Shown here in pieces: positions 10,722 to 22,312 of a stretch of 64,000 bases of DNA (its first letter is position 1; the number at the start of each line of letters is the position of its first letter). The position numbers were made by a program, and so were the translations under genes. Source of the DNA: Nageia nagi (Eukaryota; Pinophyta); contig JBITNC010000001.1 in NCBI GenBank assembly GCA_050084985.1, forward strand, positions 31,062,001-31,126,000. The letters are read 5' to 3'. Below the pieces are notes generated by a model that saw only the letters and a list, made by a program, of their open reading frames with translations, had not been told where the DNA came from and did not search any database.

Positions 10722-12400
10722 GACTCTATTAAGCATTTCTAGACTCTCGAACTTCAACGAAAGTTTATACAAATTCCAATGTTATTCCTTTGCACAGTAT
10801 TTAAGGAAGCCTGTAACATGTCAAATTATTTATGTAACTCCCGAGTCCTGGAGTTGAACCTTGCAAATTTGAGAACCATCTAGCCTGAACCTCCCTAAAT
10901 TGCAGACTATGTATATCGCAGCATTAAAGATGTCCTAAGGTATACTCTGGGATGCCGATTGACAGCAGCTAAAGCCGAGATAAATGGATGATAGCCGGTA
11001 AATTTGAGATGTAAAATTGCATCATACTGGCTAAATTCTGAAATAAAATTTATGCACTGTAAACCTGAAAATATTCAAACTTCTCATCAAGCAAGGAGAT
11101 TATTCATTTACCTAACGCAGTATTCTAGATCCTCTACCCAATTTCCGAGAATTAACGTGGAATTCAACAAACGTCTTACAGTTTCTTCTAAAATCCTTAC
11201 CTCACAGCTCACGGAAAATATAAGAACAACAACAAAAAATGAAAAAACATTGAGGAAAAATTCACCGGGGCTAGAAAAGAGAAATTCAACCGGCAATCAC
11301 GCCTCAACGCATCCAAATAACGCAAATTTAGTCCAATCTTGCTCAAGTTTCGGGCGCCAAACCTTCCAATGCAAAATAACCGCGATCCGAGACAGCTGAG
11401 AACGCTAAATTCAAAGAACTCCAATGCAAAACGGCAACCACCGCCTTAAACCCCGTAAGCTCATAAAATTGCTTCACCGTTGAAAAAATTTACAAACTCC
11501 GGAGATCCTCGCCTCGCCTCAAAGCTAATATCCTTCACCTGAAAATATCCTTGCTGCCGATCCCAGTGCTGAAACCTGTGTACATACTTCAACACGCGTT
11601 GAGTATACCTCCACAGAATTGTCCGAACCCAATATATTTGTGTGTATCACCGTCGCCCTAGTGCTCTACATAGTTATGCAAACCGCCTAGAAGTTTCACC
11701 AAGGTCAAATCCGCGTCAGCTATTCCTCGACATTTTAAACCGCGTTTGGTAATTTTTGCACTTCTGACTGCAGTAAAAAACGCCGCGCATGTAAATGATA
11801 AAAAAGTAACTTATGCATGTGCCCTTAATACATATCTCGCACTTCCGTCTCCATCGGACGCTCTAAAATAGAGATTTCGTACGGAAACAAATCTAGACCG
11901 TAGATTTCAGTCCGCTTATCACATGCGTTTTTCAGGTAAATATAACGCATGTCCATCTTGATCGAAAGGTCAGAAGTCGAGATGAGGAATGAACGCTGAT
12001 CTTGAACGTCCGACAGGGCCGAGGCTCCGTACACCTTGGTTCCCAAAAGATTTTTAGCTGGTACGATGCACGGCGCTGATTAGCAATGCGATATTTTTAT
12101 CCAGCTGGCGTTTGTGGCGACCGGTTGAGCCAGTGGCGTCAACCTGTGCGACCGGCAAAAGGAGGTCAGAAGTCTCTCTGGGCATGTGAGTCTGTGAAAG
12201 TAGAATTACACGCGGCGGGACGGTTCGGCAGGTGTCATTAGTTACACGTGGCTATTGACGGTGTGCTCTCGTTCGGTGGTGAGAGGGGCATGAATGTGCC
12301 AGTTAGGTTAGCAAGTAGTAATTAAGAACGTGCCACATAGGCAATTGGAGAAGATACACCTTGGCGGCTGATTGAATACCAACGTTGGAGAAAGACATTT
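10722..12400. other. Upstream region of the TPR gene, less A+T-rich
   Basis: About 1.7 kb of DNA visibly richer in G+C and CpG than its surroundings, most clearly at 11100-12370. It has short open frames on both strands (for example 11004-11399), but none has recognisable protein character. I read it as an extended regulatory region that has escaped retroelement insertion. An unrecognised upstream exon cannot be excluded. Confidence 0.45.
12244..12252. promoter_or_regulatory. ABRE/G-box motif
   Basis: ACACGTGGC matches the abscisic-acid-response/G-box consensus bound by bZIP factors. It lies about 2 kb upstream of the TPR start codon, so a role for that gene is speculative. Confidence 0.35.
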
Positions 12401-12589
12401 TACCAAAGCAAAAAAAAAATGTTTTTAATAAAACAAATTATAGGACTATTTTTGTAAATACTTAAATTGGGAAGGTTATTTTTTTTTATTTTTTAATAAA
12501 AAAGTACAAGTAATAATATATATTTATATTGCAAAAATATCAGATAGAAGAGAATTTATTACTTAGAGAGATTTGGTAATGTGGAAATG

Positions 12590-13400
12590 AAGCTTCAAGA
12601 TTTTAAGAAGTATTCTTTTAAAGAAAAAGGTATGATCACATATACTTCATCTAGTGGTGAAGGTAGATGTTTAATTGCTAATGTTGTGAGTGCTCTTTAC
12701 TTTCGACGAACTAGTTGGTATATTGATTCATGAGCTTCGTATCATATGAGTAGTGATACGGGGTATGTCCCTTACACTTAATGAGGTAGGTTGTAATGAC
12801 AATATTATTTTAACTACTAATTATACTTATTTGATAATCAAGGAAACTAAAGATATGGGCTTTCAAGGAGAATGTTTTAAGGATATGTAGTATGTCCTAG
12901 ATTTAGACATAAATTCATTCTTTGTGTATCAATTTATTGCTAGTGGAAAGAAGGTAGAGTTCATGCATGATAAGGTATTCATCAAAGATCCTAAGGATGA
13001 TTATAAGGTTATTGCTAAGGATATCATTGACAAGTATTAACATCTCAAGTTTTAGGGATTGAGGATCATAAAAGGAGTAGATTTTCATGGTTTTTTCTAT
13101 TGATAAAAGGATTGAGTTATGGCACTTCTATATGTGACACTTTAGCATTCAATCACTTTGCTTTATCTTTATTGAAGATGTACAGTGAAAAGCTTGCCAA
13201 CATCTCATAAGCCTCTAGCAGTGTTTACGAAGGATGTACTATTTAAAAGTATCATAAGGAATCTTCAAAGAAGAGGAAGGGTCATCATGCTAGTGACCTT
13301 TTGGAGCTTTATGCATTTAGTGTACATGGTCCCATAGTTGTTCCATTTGTTTGTAGAGATAACGATATACTCAATTTGATTAGTGACCTTTTTAAAAGGA
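12590..13400 (+). pseudogene. Ty1/copia gag-protease/pre-integrase fragment
   Basis: Near 12710 the plus strand reads WYIDS, a stop, then ASYHMSSDT. This is the aspartic-protease active-site region of a Ty1 polyprotein (family form DSGAS), with the glycine codon changed to TGA. It is followed by FKD-x-YVLDLDINSFFVYQFIASGKK-like text near 12880-12955 and a pre-integrase segment, with stops throughout. Neither LTR is present. At about 13400-13550 the homology gives way to Ty3 reverse transcriptase in the same orientation, so the two elements abut or one was truncated by the other. Confidence 0.65.
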
Positions 13401-13664
13401 TATGAATATACTTCTTAAGGAATAAGAGTAAGATATTATATCAATTAGATTCAATCCCTTAGTTGAGAAATACAATGGATAACCCATTAATATCTTACTA
13501 GCTTAGATATCTTAAAGACATATATCTAAAAACACCAAGAGGTATCAATATTGAGGCACCCTAGGGTAGCCCTTGCTATTAAAAAGGAAATTGAGAAATA
13601 CCTTGCTATTGGTTTTATTAACCCCATTGATTACTCTCCATGGATTTCTAACATTACGCCTACA

Positions 13665-14792
13665 CACTACTACATTTTAGCAATTTTGAGCCATATAATG
13701 CATCAATCCATAGTATTATTTTAAAAAAAAATTGCAAAAATCTTGATGCATCAATTGGTCGTTAAGCATACTATCAAACAAAGCATCATTCATTGCATCA
13801 AGTATAATGTCATTCATTATGTCATATATTGAGTTATAAGCATTAATTATTTGACTTTATACATGGTGTATAAAGAGTCATGTATAGTGTTAAAATTATA
13901 GGTATGCATCAATATTATAGGGATGAGGGTTTGCATCTTGTCAAACAATTCATCTATCTTCTCTACACTTTCATATTTTGCATATGTGTCTAACAAGGTA
14001 CTCACAACCATAACATTCGATAGAAAATTTATTTTAAAGGTACATATAAACCCTTTTACAAATGTCTCATTTTGGTGCATGCTTTGAGGATGTTGGGAAA
14101 GGTGAATTCATTTGGTTGGACTACTACTGATGTTTATTGCTTTTGGTGAAACATTTCCAATGTTTGTTGAGGAAATTTGTATCTTTAGTAACTTGAAATT
14201 ATCATATTCCATGAGCATATAGTCAAAATTTTCATGGACATCCACCAAACTTTGAGGGCCTTCTCTACCAAACTTGATGGGTGGTTGAAGCATGCAATGT
14301 ACATTTTTCTTACCATAAAATGCATATACACACTACTATCCATGTTCTCCAACTTATCTTCAACTCCTACAAACTTGTATCACTAAAAATGTAGATCTGT
14401 ATTCCTAAAAATACCCTTATAAAGGGTAAGCTCCCTTATTTACTCATCAATGTTATCATACCTACCATTAAAACTCCATAGTCGCTCAAGGGAATGCATC
14501 AATGGTTGATAGCAAATCATGCTATGACCCGTGTGCATGATCTGCACTTTTTTTTGTTCCATGTATCACTTGAACATTTCTTGACTCATAAAAATACATT
14601 AAACAATGCGTTAAGCAATGTGTCACATAATGCATCAATTAATGTGTCATCCAATGCATCAACCAATGAGTCAAAAAATGGTTCTATCTAGATTAACATA
14701 GACATGCGAAATAATGATGAATCTTGTGTCATAATGTCAAATGCAATTTTATTATGCATCGCATGACGTAAAATTCCTAAAATGTAGTAATG
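13665..14792. mobile_element. Non-autonomous CACTA-like transposon (1.13 kb)
   Basis: The left end reads CACTACTACATTTTAG and the right end, inverted, reads CATTACTACATTTTAG. Terminal inverted repeats of about 23 bp match apart from two positions. The element interrupts a reverse transcriptase reading frame exactly between codons for ITPT and AKPN. Flanking triplets ACA (13662-13664) and ATA (14793-14795) fit the 3-bp target duplication of CACTA (En/Spm) elements with one change. The interior has repeated TGCATCA motifs near both ends, as in CACTA subterminal repeats. It encodes no transposase and contains a PPR-like fragment. Confidence 0.72.
13935..14080 (-). pseudogene. PPR protein fragment inside the CACTA-like element
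   Basis: The minus strand encodes a stretch with the consensus of plant PPR repeats. VMVVSTLLDTYAKYESVEKI and ELFDKMQ match the usual VDMYAKCGS...A..LFDKM pattern, with an upstream FVKGF segment. PPR proteins bind organellar RNA. Only one to one and a half repeats are recognisable, and the reading frame diverges after DKMQ. A separate open stretch at 14108-14293 (minus) may be more of the same captured gene but is not recognisable. It is best read as a gene fragment picked up by the transposon, not a working gene. Confidence 0.6.
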
Positions 14793-16039
14793 ATAGCTAA
14801 ACCTAATGGTGAAGTTAAATGTTGTATTGATTTTAGGGATATCAACAAGGCATGCCAAAATATGTTTTTCCTTTACCTAACATTGATATGATTGTAGATT
14901 CAACAGCATGCCATGAGGTTTTATCTTTCATGGACGAATTTTTTGGCTATAATCAAATTAAGATCAATAAGGAGGAATAATAGAAGATAATTTTTTTTAC
15001 TCATTGGGGCACATTTTGTTGGGTAATCATGCCTTTTGGTCTAAAGAATGTAAGTGCAACTTATCAGAGAGCCATGGTGACTATGTTATATGATATGATC
15101 TATGACTATTTTGAGGTGTATGTTGATATATTTTAGTCAAATCCATAACCAAAGTTGATGATATTTCAAATTTGAGAAAGATATTCCAATGAATGAGAGA
15201 GTACAAGTTAAAATTAAAGCATCAAAAGTGTGCATTTACAGTATCATCAGGTAAATTGCTTACGTTAATTATTTCAAGAAAAGGTATAGATGTATACCCT
15301 AAGAAAGTTTCAATTATTATTGATTTGCCTTCTCCTAAGAACTTGAAGGAATTAAGAAGTCTTCAATGGAAATTACAAGTAGTTAGAAGGTTCATTCCTC
15401 GGTTAGTAGACATGACTTCTCCATTTTCTCATTTGCTAAAGAAAGATGAGAAATTCATTTGGGATAAAAAGTGCCAAAAACCTTTGGATAATATTAAAAG
15501 GTATCTTACTAATGCTCCAATTTTAGCCCCCTATAATCCAAAAAAGAGTTTGCTACTTTATGTTTCAACAGCATTAAGTGCATTAGGGGCAATGCTAGCT
15601 CAAAAGGATGATAATATCAAGAAAAGAGTAATCTATTATGTTAGCAAAACTTTACTTGATTATGAGAAAAGTACATTCCTATTGAAAATATGTATTTTTA
15701 AATAGTCTTCTCAACCAAAAAATTAAGATATTACATGTTTGGAAATACAACTTATGTCATAGCTTAGGTAGATCCTCTCAAATATCTTATGTCTAAGTCT
15801 TATATGTTCAGAAGTGTTGCAAAGTGAGTAATGTTTCTTCAAGAATTTGATTTGGTATTTATCACTCAAAAGTTAATAAAGAGACAAGATATAATAGATT
15901 TCATTGCTAATCACCCATGAAATGAAGCATTCAACATGCAAGAATAGTTCCCAGATGAAGTGATGACCAAAACATCCTATAACCATGTGCTACCGCTATG
16001 TCCTTGCATTGTTGCTCTATTCCTTAGCCTAAGTACCTG

Positions 16040-16465
16040 CAAATTTTTGTTAGTTTCATAAAAAATGATGAATGGATTCTATTATTTGATGGTTCTAAAT
16101 GTGTTCACGGAGTAGGGGAAGGAATTATTCTTATCAATCCTAATGGTGATGTTATCCCTAAATCTTATCGTTTAAGTTTTGATTGCATTAATAATATGGC
16201 ATAATATGAAGCTCTAATTTTAGGTCTAAAGGATACAATACTTATAAAAGTAAAAAGGATCAAAATCTTTGGTGACTCTCAACTCATTGTGATGCAAGTA
16301 TCCAACATATACAACACCAAAGATCCTAAGTTACAACCATACAAGGAAATGGTGGAGAATCTCCTTGTCTACTTCAATGAGTACAAAATTGATAACATTT
16401 TTAGAGAAAACAACAAGTATGTTAATGCTATGGCTAGTACCGCTTCCCTTGCTCATATTCCATAG
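16040..16465 (+). pseudogene. Second (archaeal-type) RNase H domain of Ty3 copy 1
   Basis: ILLFDGSKCVHGVGEGI near 16078 begins an RNase H fold, continuing with YEALILGLKD (16207-16235) and KIFGDSQLIVMQVSNIYNTK (16261-16320), and ending ...TASLAHIP. The DGS, E and D positions match the acidic active site of the additional RNase H found between RNase H and integrase in the Tat/Ogre lineage. A stop precedes YEAL. The homologous block in copy 2 lies at 21430-21660. Confidence 0.7.
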
Positions 16466-16599
16466 AAGATGAAGATACCATTCTCATAATCAAAAACATC
16501 GGTAAGCCTTCCCATGATTTTGTTATTGAATATTTTATTAAAGATCATTATTTTTCTACTACTTATGTCAATGCATGTGAATGGTATTAATATGTTTTC

Positions 16600-17860
16600 A
16601 ATTATCTTAAATATGGTGTTATTCATATTTCCTTTGATCATAATGCTAGGATTAGACTTAAAAAGCTAGCTACTAAGTATATCATCTTAGGTGATTTGTT
16701 GTATAGAAGATCTTTTGATGGTGCTCTTCTTAGATGTTTAATGTGGTGTGAAGTAGATATGACCCTTCATCAAGCTCATGATGGTGAATATGGTGGACAC
16801 TTTAGTGCTAAATTTGTTTATCAAAAGTTTCTTAGACTAGGTTATTATTGGCCTACTATGTTAGAAGATTGTGAATTGCATATCAAAAAATGGAAACAAT
16901 ATCAAAAGGATACTAGTCTTCAACCTTCTCCTTCTTATGCTTTGCATCCTATTGCATCTCCTTGGCCTTTTTCTATTTGGGCACTTGATTTTATTGGTAA
17001 AATTAACCCTATTTCAAGAGATGATCATAAGTTTATCATTGCAGCTACATAATATTTCACAAAATAGGTAGAGGCTATACCTATGAAGTCTATAAAAGGA
17101 GGTAAGCTTGTTGAATTTCTTATTGAGTTTATCATTTCTAGATATGGTGTTCCTTATAAATTGTTCATGGATAATGGTCCTTACTTTAAAAGTAATGAAG
17201 TCAAAAAATTTTGTGCTAAATATCATATTGAACAAAATTTCTCCACCCCATATTACCCCCAAGGTAATGGTCAAGTTGAAGCTTCTAACAAGGTCATTAA
17301 GATTAAATTATCTAAAATTAATGCAAAACATGGTAAATATTAGCATGAACAACTTCCTTATGCTTTATGGGCCTATAGAACAAGTATAAGGACTTCAATA
17401 GAGGCAACTCCTTTCTCCCTAATGTATGGTGATGAAGCCATAGTTCCCCTTTAGCTAGAGCTACTATCCCTCCCTGTGTCACTAGATGATCTCATTCTTG
17501 ATGAGGATAGAAGAAATGTTAGATTAGCCCAACTAAAGGTCCTAGATGAAAAATATATTAATGCTCTAGAACATATTCATATCTACCATTCTCAAATCCA
17601 ACGAGCCTATAGAAAAAATATCAAGCCTAAATAATTCAAATTTGGTGACCTAAACTTAAAGGAAAACCTTACTAATACTAAGGCCCTAGAAAATGAAAAG
17701 AAAGGTAAGTTCAAACCTAATTAGATAGGTCCTTACATTGTCATTGTATATTTTGAAAAAGATGTGTACTAATTATCTTCAATTGATGAAAAAGAAGAAC
17801 ATAATCCAATCAATGTTATGCATATGAAAAAGTTTTTTGTCCAATCTTTTTTGTAAAATT
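16600..17860 (+). pseudogene. Ty3/gypsy integrase of copy 1
   Basis: The zinc-binding domain reads LHQAHDGEYGGHF and then GYYWPTM (16765-16865), but both cysteines of the HHCC finger are lost (KKWKQYQK). The catalytic core keeps its acidic residues in ALDFIGKI (16981), FMDNGPYFKS (17165) and YYPQGNGQVEASNK (17251-17290). The C-terminal part runs through LPYALWAYRTSI, ATPFSLMYGDEAIVP and a final MHMKKFFV near 17820. Four or more stops interrupt it. Integrase joins element DNA to the host chromosome. Part of this domain (16912-17150) reappears as an isolated fragment at 37855-38086. Confidence 0.8.
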
Positions 17861-18702
17861 TTGCATATCTTCATTATTTCATACAAACACTTCAAGAAAA
17901 TGAGATCATAACCTGACGATGTTGTTGCATTACTGGTGATGTCACTAGAATTCATTAATCATGTAAATTCAAAAATCAATTGTATCTTCCATATCATGAC
18001 AAGTCAATGAAAAAGGTACTTCATTTCTTTACTTTCATACCATTTTTGTTAAATAAGTTGCTTATTAATAATGCTTATAAAAAAATATCAAATTGGTATT
18101 TTATTTTTGTTCATATCATTGGCCTCCTTTTGTAAGGAAGGAGCACTCTCATCAACAAATCAATGACAACATGGTGGCTTGAAAAATCAAGTTGGTCATT
18201 CTTATCATTTGACACTGTTGTAGGGAAGGGTTAATCTTATCACTTAGTACTTTTGTAAGGAAGGTCCATTAATATCAAACTTCATGGAAACATAGTGGCT
18301 TGGGAAAACCAATTTGATCAATCCAAAACTACTTATCATCTTCATCTCATCTTGGTGGGTAAGTCACTAAGGAAAAGTTTTCTTTCTTATCACTTATCAT
18401 TCTTTCCATATCATGATGATCAAATATTTATATTTCAGATATATTGTGAAAATCATTTCTTGTTTAAGCTCTTTTTAGGTACTTTTTTCTTTTCTTTGGA
18501 TTGCTCTTATGATGAGAGGTCCATCATGTCATAACTAAGTCAAAGAGGGGGCATAACATAAGTAATTTATCTTGGGCATCTAAAGTTGCCACCATGTCAC
18601 AACTTTTTAAGGAGTATTTTCTTGCTTATTTTTTTATACTTTGAATTCATGCTTTGATTTTATTTTGTCCCAAAAGCATCAAAACATATTCAAAGTGGGG
18701 TA
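17861..18702 (+). other. 3' untranslated region and polypurine tract of Ty3 copy 1
   Basis: After the integrase stop comes about 840 bp without protein character. Degenerate repeats of a GGAAGG...CTTATCAC block lie at about 18125-18400. Two purine-rich candidates occur: AAGAGGGGGCA at 18543-18553 and CAAAGTGGGGTA at 18691-18702. The second sits directly before an LTR-like start and resembles the tract at 47113-47127. Confidence 0.5.
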
Positions 18703-19420
18703 TTTTTAACATCTAAAAAGGAATTTTGATTTAATTAAAATACATTTTTAGATATTTGAAATAATTTATTAAATAAATGCTCTTTCCATGTGCACTCTCA
18801 TCTACCTTTATGTTTTGTAGTAATAAGTTAGCTCGATATCATAATAAGCCTAAGGAGGAGCCTTAGCATTAGACCTATTTCCTATAAAGGTGGAGGGGTT
18901 GTGCATGATTAAAGATATGACATGACATGATATAATCCCAAATCCTTGATAGGTGGAAATATAATTATGTCAATCTTGATTGATGTTTCTTAATGCCACC
19001 TATCATCTCTAGATTTTGTTATACTATGAACTTTGCATTCTTATGATCTTTCATCCCTTCATGAATGAGATTTAGTAGATTGAAGGTGGGACAATGACAT
19101 CGAGCTTGAAGGAGAGGCATTCTAAAAAGGTGGCTAAGCATTTTTGTTGGGTTTCTAGAACCATCGTTGGGTTGAGGCTAGGTTGGTGGCTCCTTATTTT
19201 TGATAAGCTTGTCATTCATTATCTCTTGATTGAATCTCTCCTTCGTTCATCATCACAAGTAAATTATAGGTTTGTATCTTTTGTTAATCTAATTTTTATA
19301 GGTTAAGGTCAAGTTGATATTTATCATCTTTCATGTCATCGATTTTCTAATATTTTAGTTAATTAGAGAATTTAATTATTTTGTAAATGATCATAATAAT
19401 TATTATTTCAGTTATAACAC
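18703..19420 (+). repeat. Probable 3' LTR of Ty3 copy 1
   Basis: It starts TTTTTAACATCTAAAAAGG after the polypurine tract, comparable to the LTR start TGTTAACACATAAAAATG at 47128. A promoter-like CCTATAAAGG lies near 18880. The right end is set tentatively at GTTATAACA (about 19420). No target duplication or second LTR was found. Confidence 0.4.
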
Positions 19421-19861
19421 ATGGTCCTATGGAGGAGTTACATGCTTATTATGAATATCCATTCTTACCTCCTACCACTATGATTTGAGTGGACATCTTC
19501 TAGAATGATGATGTTATTCTTGATAAGCTGGGGCATAGAGTGAGTTCCCCAAGTCCAATGAAAAGAGGCTTATAACTTAGTTCATGTGATATCATGATTA
19601 TTTTGATGAGAAGGTCTACATAGATGATGCAGGCATTATAGGCTAGATCCTTACCCCTTCTCTTGTCTTTAGTTCATTTTTTATCGAGTTAGTCCTAGGT
19701 CTAGGTAGTTGGTATTTCAATGTCAGTTATCCCTTTTCCTTAATATAGCAACATCATTGGGATCCTAACATTGTTACTCTATTCTTTGTGTCTCTTATGT
19801 GTGAGTTTAGATGCAGGACTAGGGGCATTTCTTATGCATCCCTAACTTAATTATAAAATAT
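19421..19861. other. Unassigned stretch before Ty3 copy 2
   Basis: About 440 bp with interrupted reading frames. It may be the decayed gag-pol junction of copy 2 or flanking DNA. No motif is recognised. Confidence 0.35.
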
Positions 19862-21741
19862 CCTATCTCAGTGAAGAAATAGTAGAAGTAAACATTGGTA
19901 CCCAAAAGGACCCAAAGTTGACCAACATAGGATCTTTATTAACCTTGGAAGAATGAAAAAGGTACCACCTACTTTTAAAATAGTTCTCTATTATCTTTAC
20001 TTGGTATTATTATGATATGCCTGGTCTTGATCTTGATTTTATCATAAATAGCCTAGTTGTTAATGAAAATATATATCCTAGGGTAACTCTTGCTATTAAA
20101 AAGAAAATTGAAAATTATCTTGTTGCTATTTCATTATTCCTATTAATTATTATCCATGGATTTGTAACATTATGTCTCCAACTAAACCTAATGATGAAAT
20201 AAGATGTTCTATAGATTTCATAGATATCAACAAGGCATGTCCTAAAGATGCCTTTCCTTTGCTTAACATTGATATGATTAAAGATTCAACAACAAGCCAT
20301 GAAATTTTATCATTCATGAATGATTTTTTTGGCTACAATAAAATAAGGATCAACATAAGATAGCTTTTTTTACTCCTTCGGGCACATTTTGTTGGGTGGT
20401 TATGGCTTTTGGTTTAAAGAATGTTGGTGCCACTTATCAAAGAGCAATGATGAGTATGTTTCATGATATGATCCATGAAAATGTTGAGGTTTATGTTGAT
20501 GATATATTAGCAAATTCCACAACCAAAGATGATCATAGTTCAAATTTGAGAAAGATATTCCAAAGAATGAAAGAATACAACTTAAAATTGAAGCCTCAAA
20601 AGTGTGCATTTGCAACCTTATCAGGTAAATTGCTTGGTTTCATTATTTCAAGAAGATGAATAGAGGTAGATCATAAGAAAATTTCATCCATTATTGATTT
20701 ACTACCTCCTAAGAATTTTAAAGGCTTGAGAAGTTTTCAAGGAAAGGTTCAAGCTGTTAGAAGGTTCATTGTTCAGTTAGCAAATATGACTTCTCTATTT
20801 TCTCATTTGTTGAAGAAAGATGAGAAATTCATTTGGGATGAAAAGTATCAAAAGGCTTTGGATAACATCAAAAGGTAACTTAATAATGCTCCAATTTTAT
20901 CCCCTTATGATTTAGATAGGAGTTTGTTATTGTATATTTCAACAATATTAAGTGCATTACAGGAAATGCTAGCTCAAAAGGATGACAACAATAAGGAAAG
21001 AGCAATTTATTATATCAGCAAGACTTTACTTGATTACAAGATAAGGTACACTCCAATAGAAAAATTGTGTTTTGCAATAGTATTATCGACCAAAATATTA
21101 ATACATCAGATGCTTGGAAATACAAAATATGTCATAGCTCAGGTTGATCATCTCAAATATTTCATGTCCAAATCCTACCTATCCGAAAGGGCTTTAAAAT
21201 GTGTAATCTTGATTCAAGAGTTTGATTTGGTTTTTATTACTCAAAAATTGATTAAAATATAGGCTATAGAAGATTTCATTTCCAATCATCCAAAAAATGA
21301 AGTATTAAAGATTTAGGAAGAGTTTTCAGATGAGGTAAATCGACATAATATTCATGGTCCTAGTATTGTTGCTACACTATAGCTACCACTTCATTTACAA
21401 GCTTGAATTTTCTCAAGTTTTCATTAGTTTTATGGAAAATGATAAATGGAACTTGTTATTTGATGGTTCCAAGTGCATTCATGGGGAAAGGGTGGGAATT
21501 ATCCTAATCAATCTTCATAATGATGTTATCCCTATATCTTATTGTTTAAGTTTTTATTATACTAACAATATGGCATAATATGAAGCTCTTATTTTAGGTA
21601 TGAAGGTTGCAATACTTTTGAAGGTAAAAATATAAAATTATTTGGTAATTCTCAATTAATAAATAGCAAGTGTCAAACATCTACAACACCAAAGACCCCA
21701 AGTTGCAACTGTACAAATACATGGTGACAAATCTCCTTATC
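19862..21741 (+). pseudogene. Ty3/gypsy pol copy 2: reverse transcriptase, RNase H, second RNase H (truncated)
   Basis: EEIVEVNIGTQKDPKLTNIG near 19865 is the segment preceding reverse transcriptase in Tat-lineage pol. It is followed by YYDMPGLDLDF (20010), VTLAIKKKIENYL, CSIDFIDINKACPKD (20211-20255), ATYQRAM and an intact VYVDDIL (20489-20509). RNase H text lies at 20800-21260 and the extra RNase H at 21430-21660 (LLFDGSKCIHG). Several frameshifts and stops exist. Homology to copy 1 stops at 21741, exactly where a Ty1 LTR begins, so integrase is missing. Confidence 0.78.
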
Positions 21742-21978
21742 TGTTGGAATGTATAATGCATTATTGTAAAGGTTTGTATTAATCCTCTTTGTAAATTCAC
21801 TAATACTTAAGGGTATCATTTGATACCTTAAGTATTTAAATGAATATGATAATGTAACTTGTCCTACACTCCATGTCATGGGCATGCCCCTTGGGTAAGA
21901 GGATGTGCATGTCATACTTTTGTACATTAGATAAAAGGGTGATCCAAAGAGGGATTTTGGCTTATAAATAGAAGGCTC

Positions 21979-22298
21979 TGTTAGGTCCCTATACATTATT
22001 ATTGTTAGGTCGGCTATGGTTATTATTATTTCCTTACATTATTATTGTATGTCGGCTAGTGTCCTTTCATTGTAGTGGCACCCCTTGGACTCCTATATAT
22101 ACTAAGGAGGTATTATCATTTGAAGATGTCTATTGTTGTGTAATTGATGTGATGTAAAGGAGGTTGCCCCCTCGAAGTGGCTTATTACAAAGGAGGTTGC
22201 CCCCTCGAAGTGGCTTATTACAGATTTTATCTCTTATTCAATGCGTTGAGCTCTCTCTTTGGTGATTTTATGCTATTTTGGGAACTTTGTTCATAACA
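21979..22298 (+). repeat. 5' LTR of the TR-GAG element
   Basis: 320 bp with TG...CA ends. A TATA-like CTATATATACT lies near 22093. A 33-bp unit with the core GGTTGCCCCCTCGAAGTGG is tandemly repeated at 22156-22188 and 22189-22221. Confidence 0.95.
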
Positions 22299-22300
22299 TT

Positions 22301-22312
22301 TGGTACCAGAGC
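22301..22312 (+). other. Primer binding site (initiator-Met tRNA type)
   Basis: TGGTACCAGAGC begins two bases after the LTR end. It differs by one base from TGGTATCAGAGC, the usual site complementary to plant initiator methionine tRNA. Confidence 0.8.

Larger units (their letters stand above)
13556..15900 (+). pseudogene. Ty3/gypsy pol copy 1: reverse transcriptase and RNase H (broken)
   Basis: Reverse transcriptase starts with HPRVALAIKKEIEKYLAIGF (13556-13615) and SPWISNITPT. It is interrupted by a transposon (13665-14792), then resumes with AKPNGEVKCCIDFRDINKAC. The catalytic YVDD has become YVD-I followed closely by a stop (15119-15136), so the enzyme is dead. An open stretch at 15193-15705 covers the connection and RNase H domain, including APILAPYNP, SALGAMLAQKDD and YYVSKTLLDYE, and degraded RNase H text continues to about 15900. 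Such enzymes copy element RNA into DNA and remove the RNA strand. The fragment at 19862-21741 is a second copy of the same family with YVDD intact. Confidence 0.8.

Noticed and set aside
11004-11399. Open frames on both strands upstream of the TPR gene
   Set aside because: They overlap each other, show no motif, and occur in a less A+T-rich region where stops are rarer by chance.
13847-14080. Working PPR gene
   Set aside because: Only about one repeat is recognisable and it lies within a transposon that interrupts another transposon.
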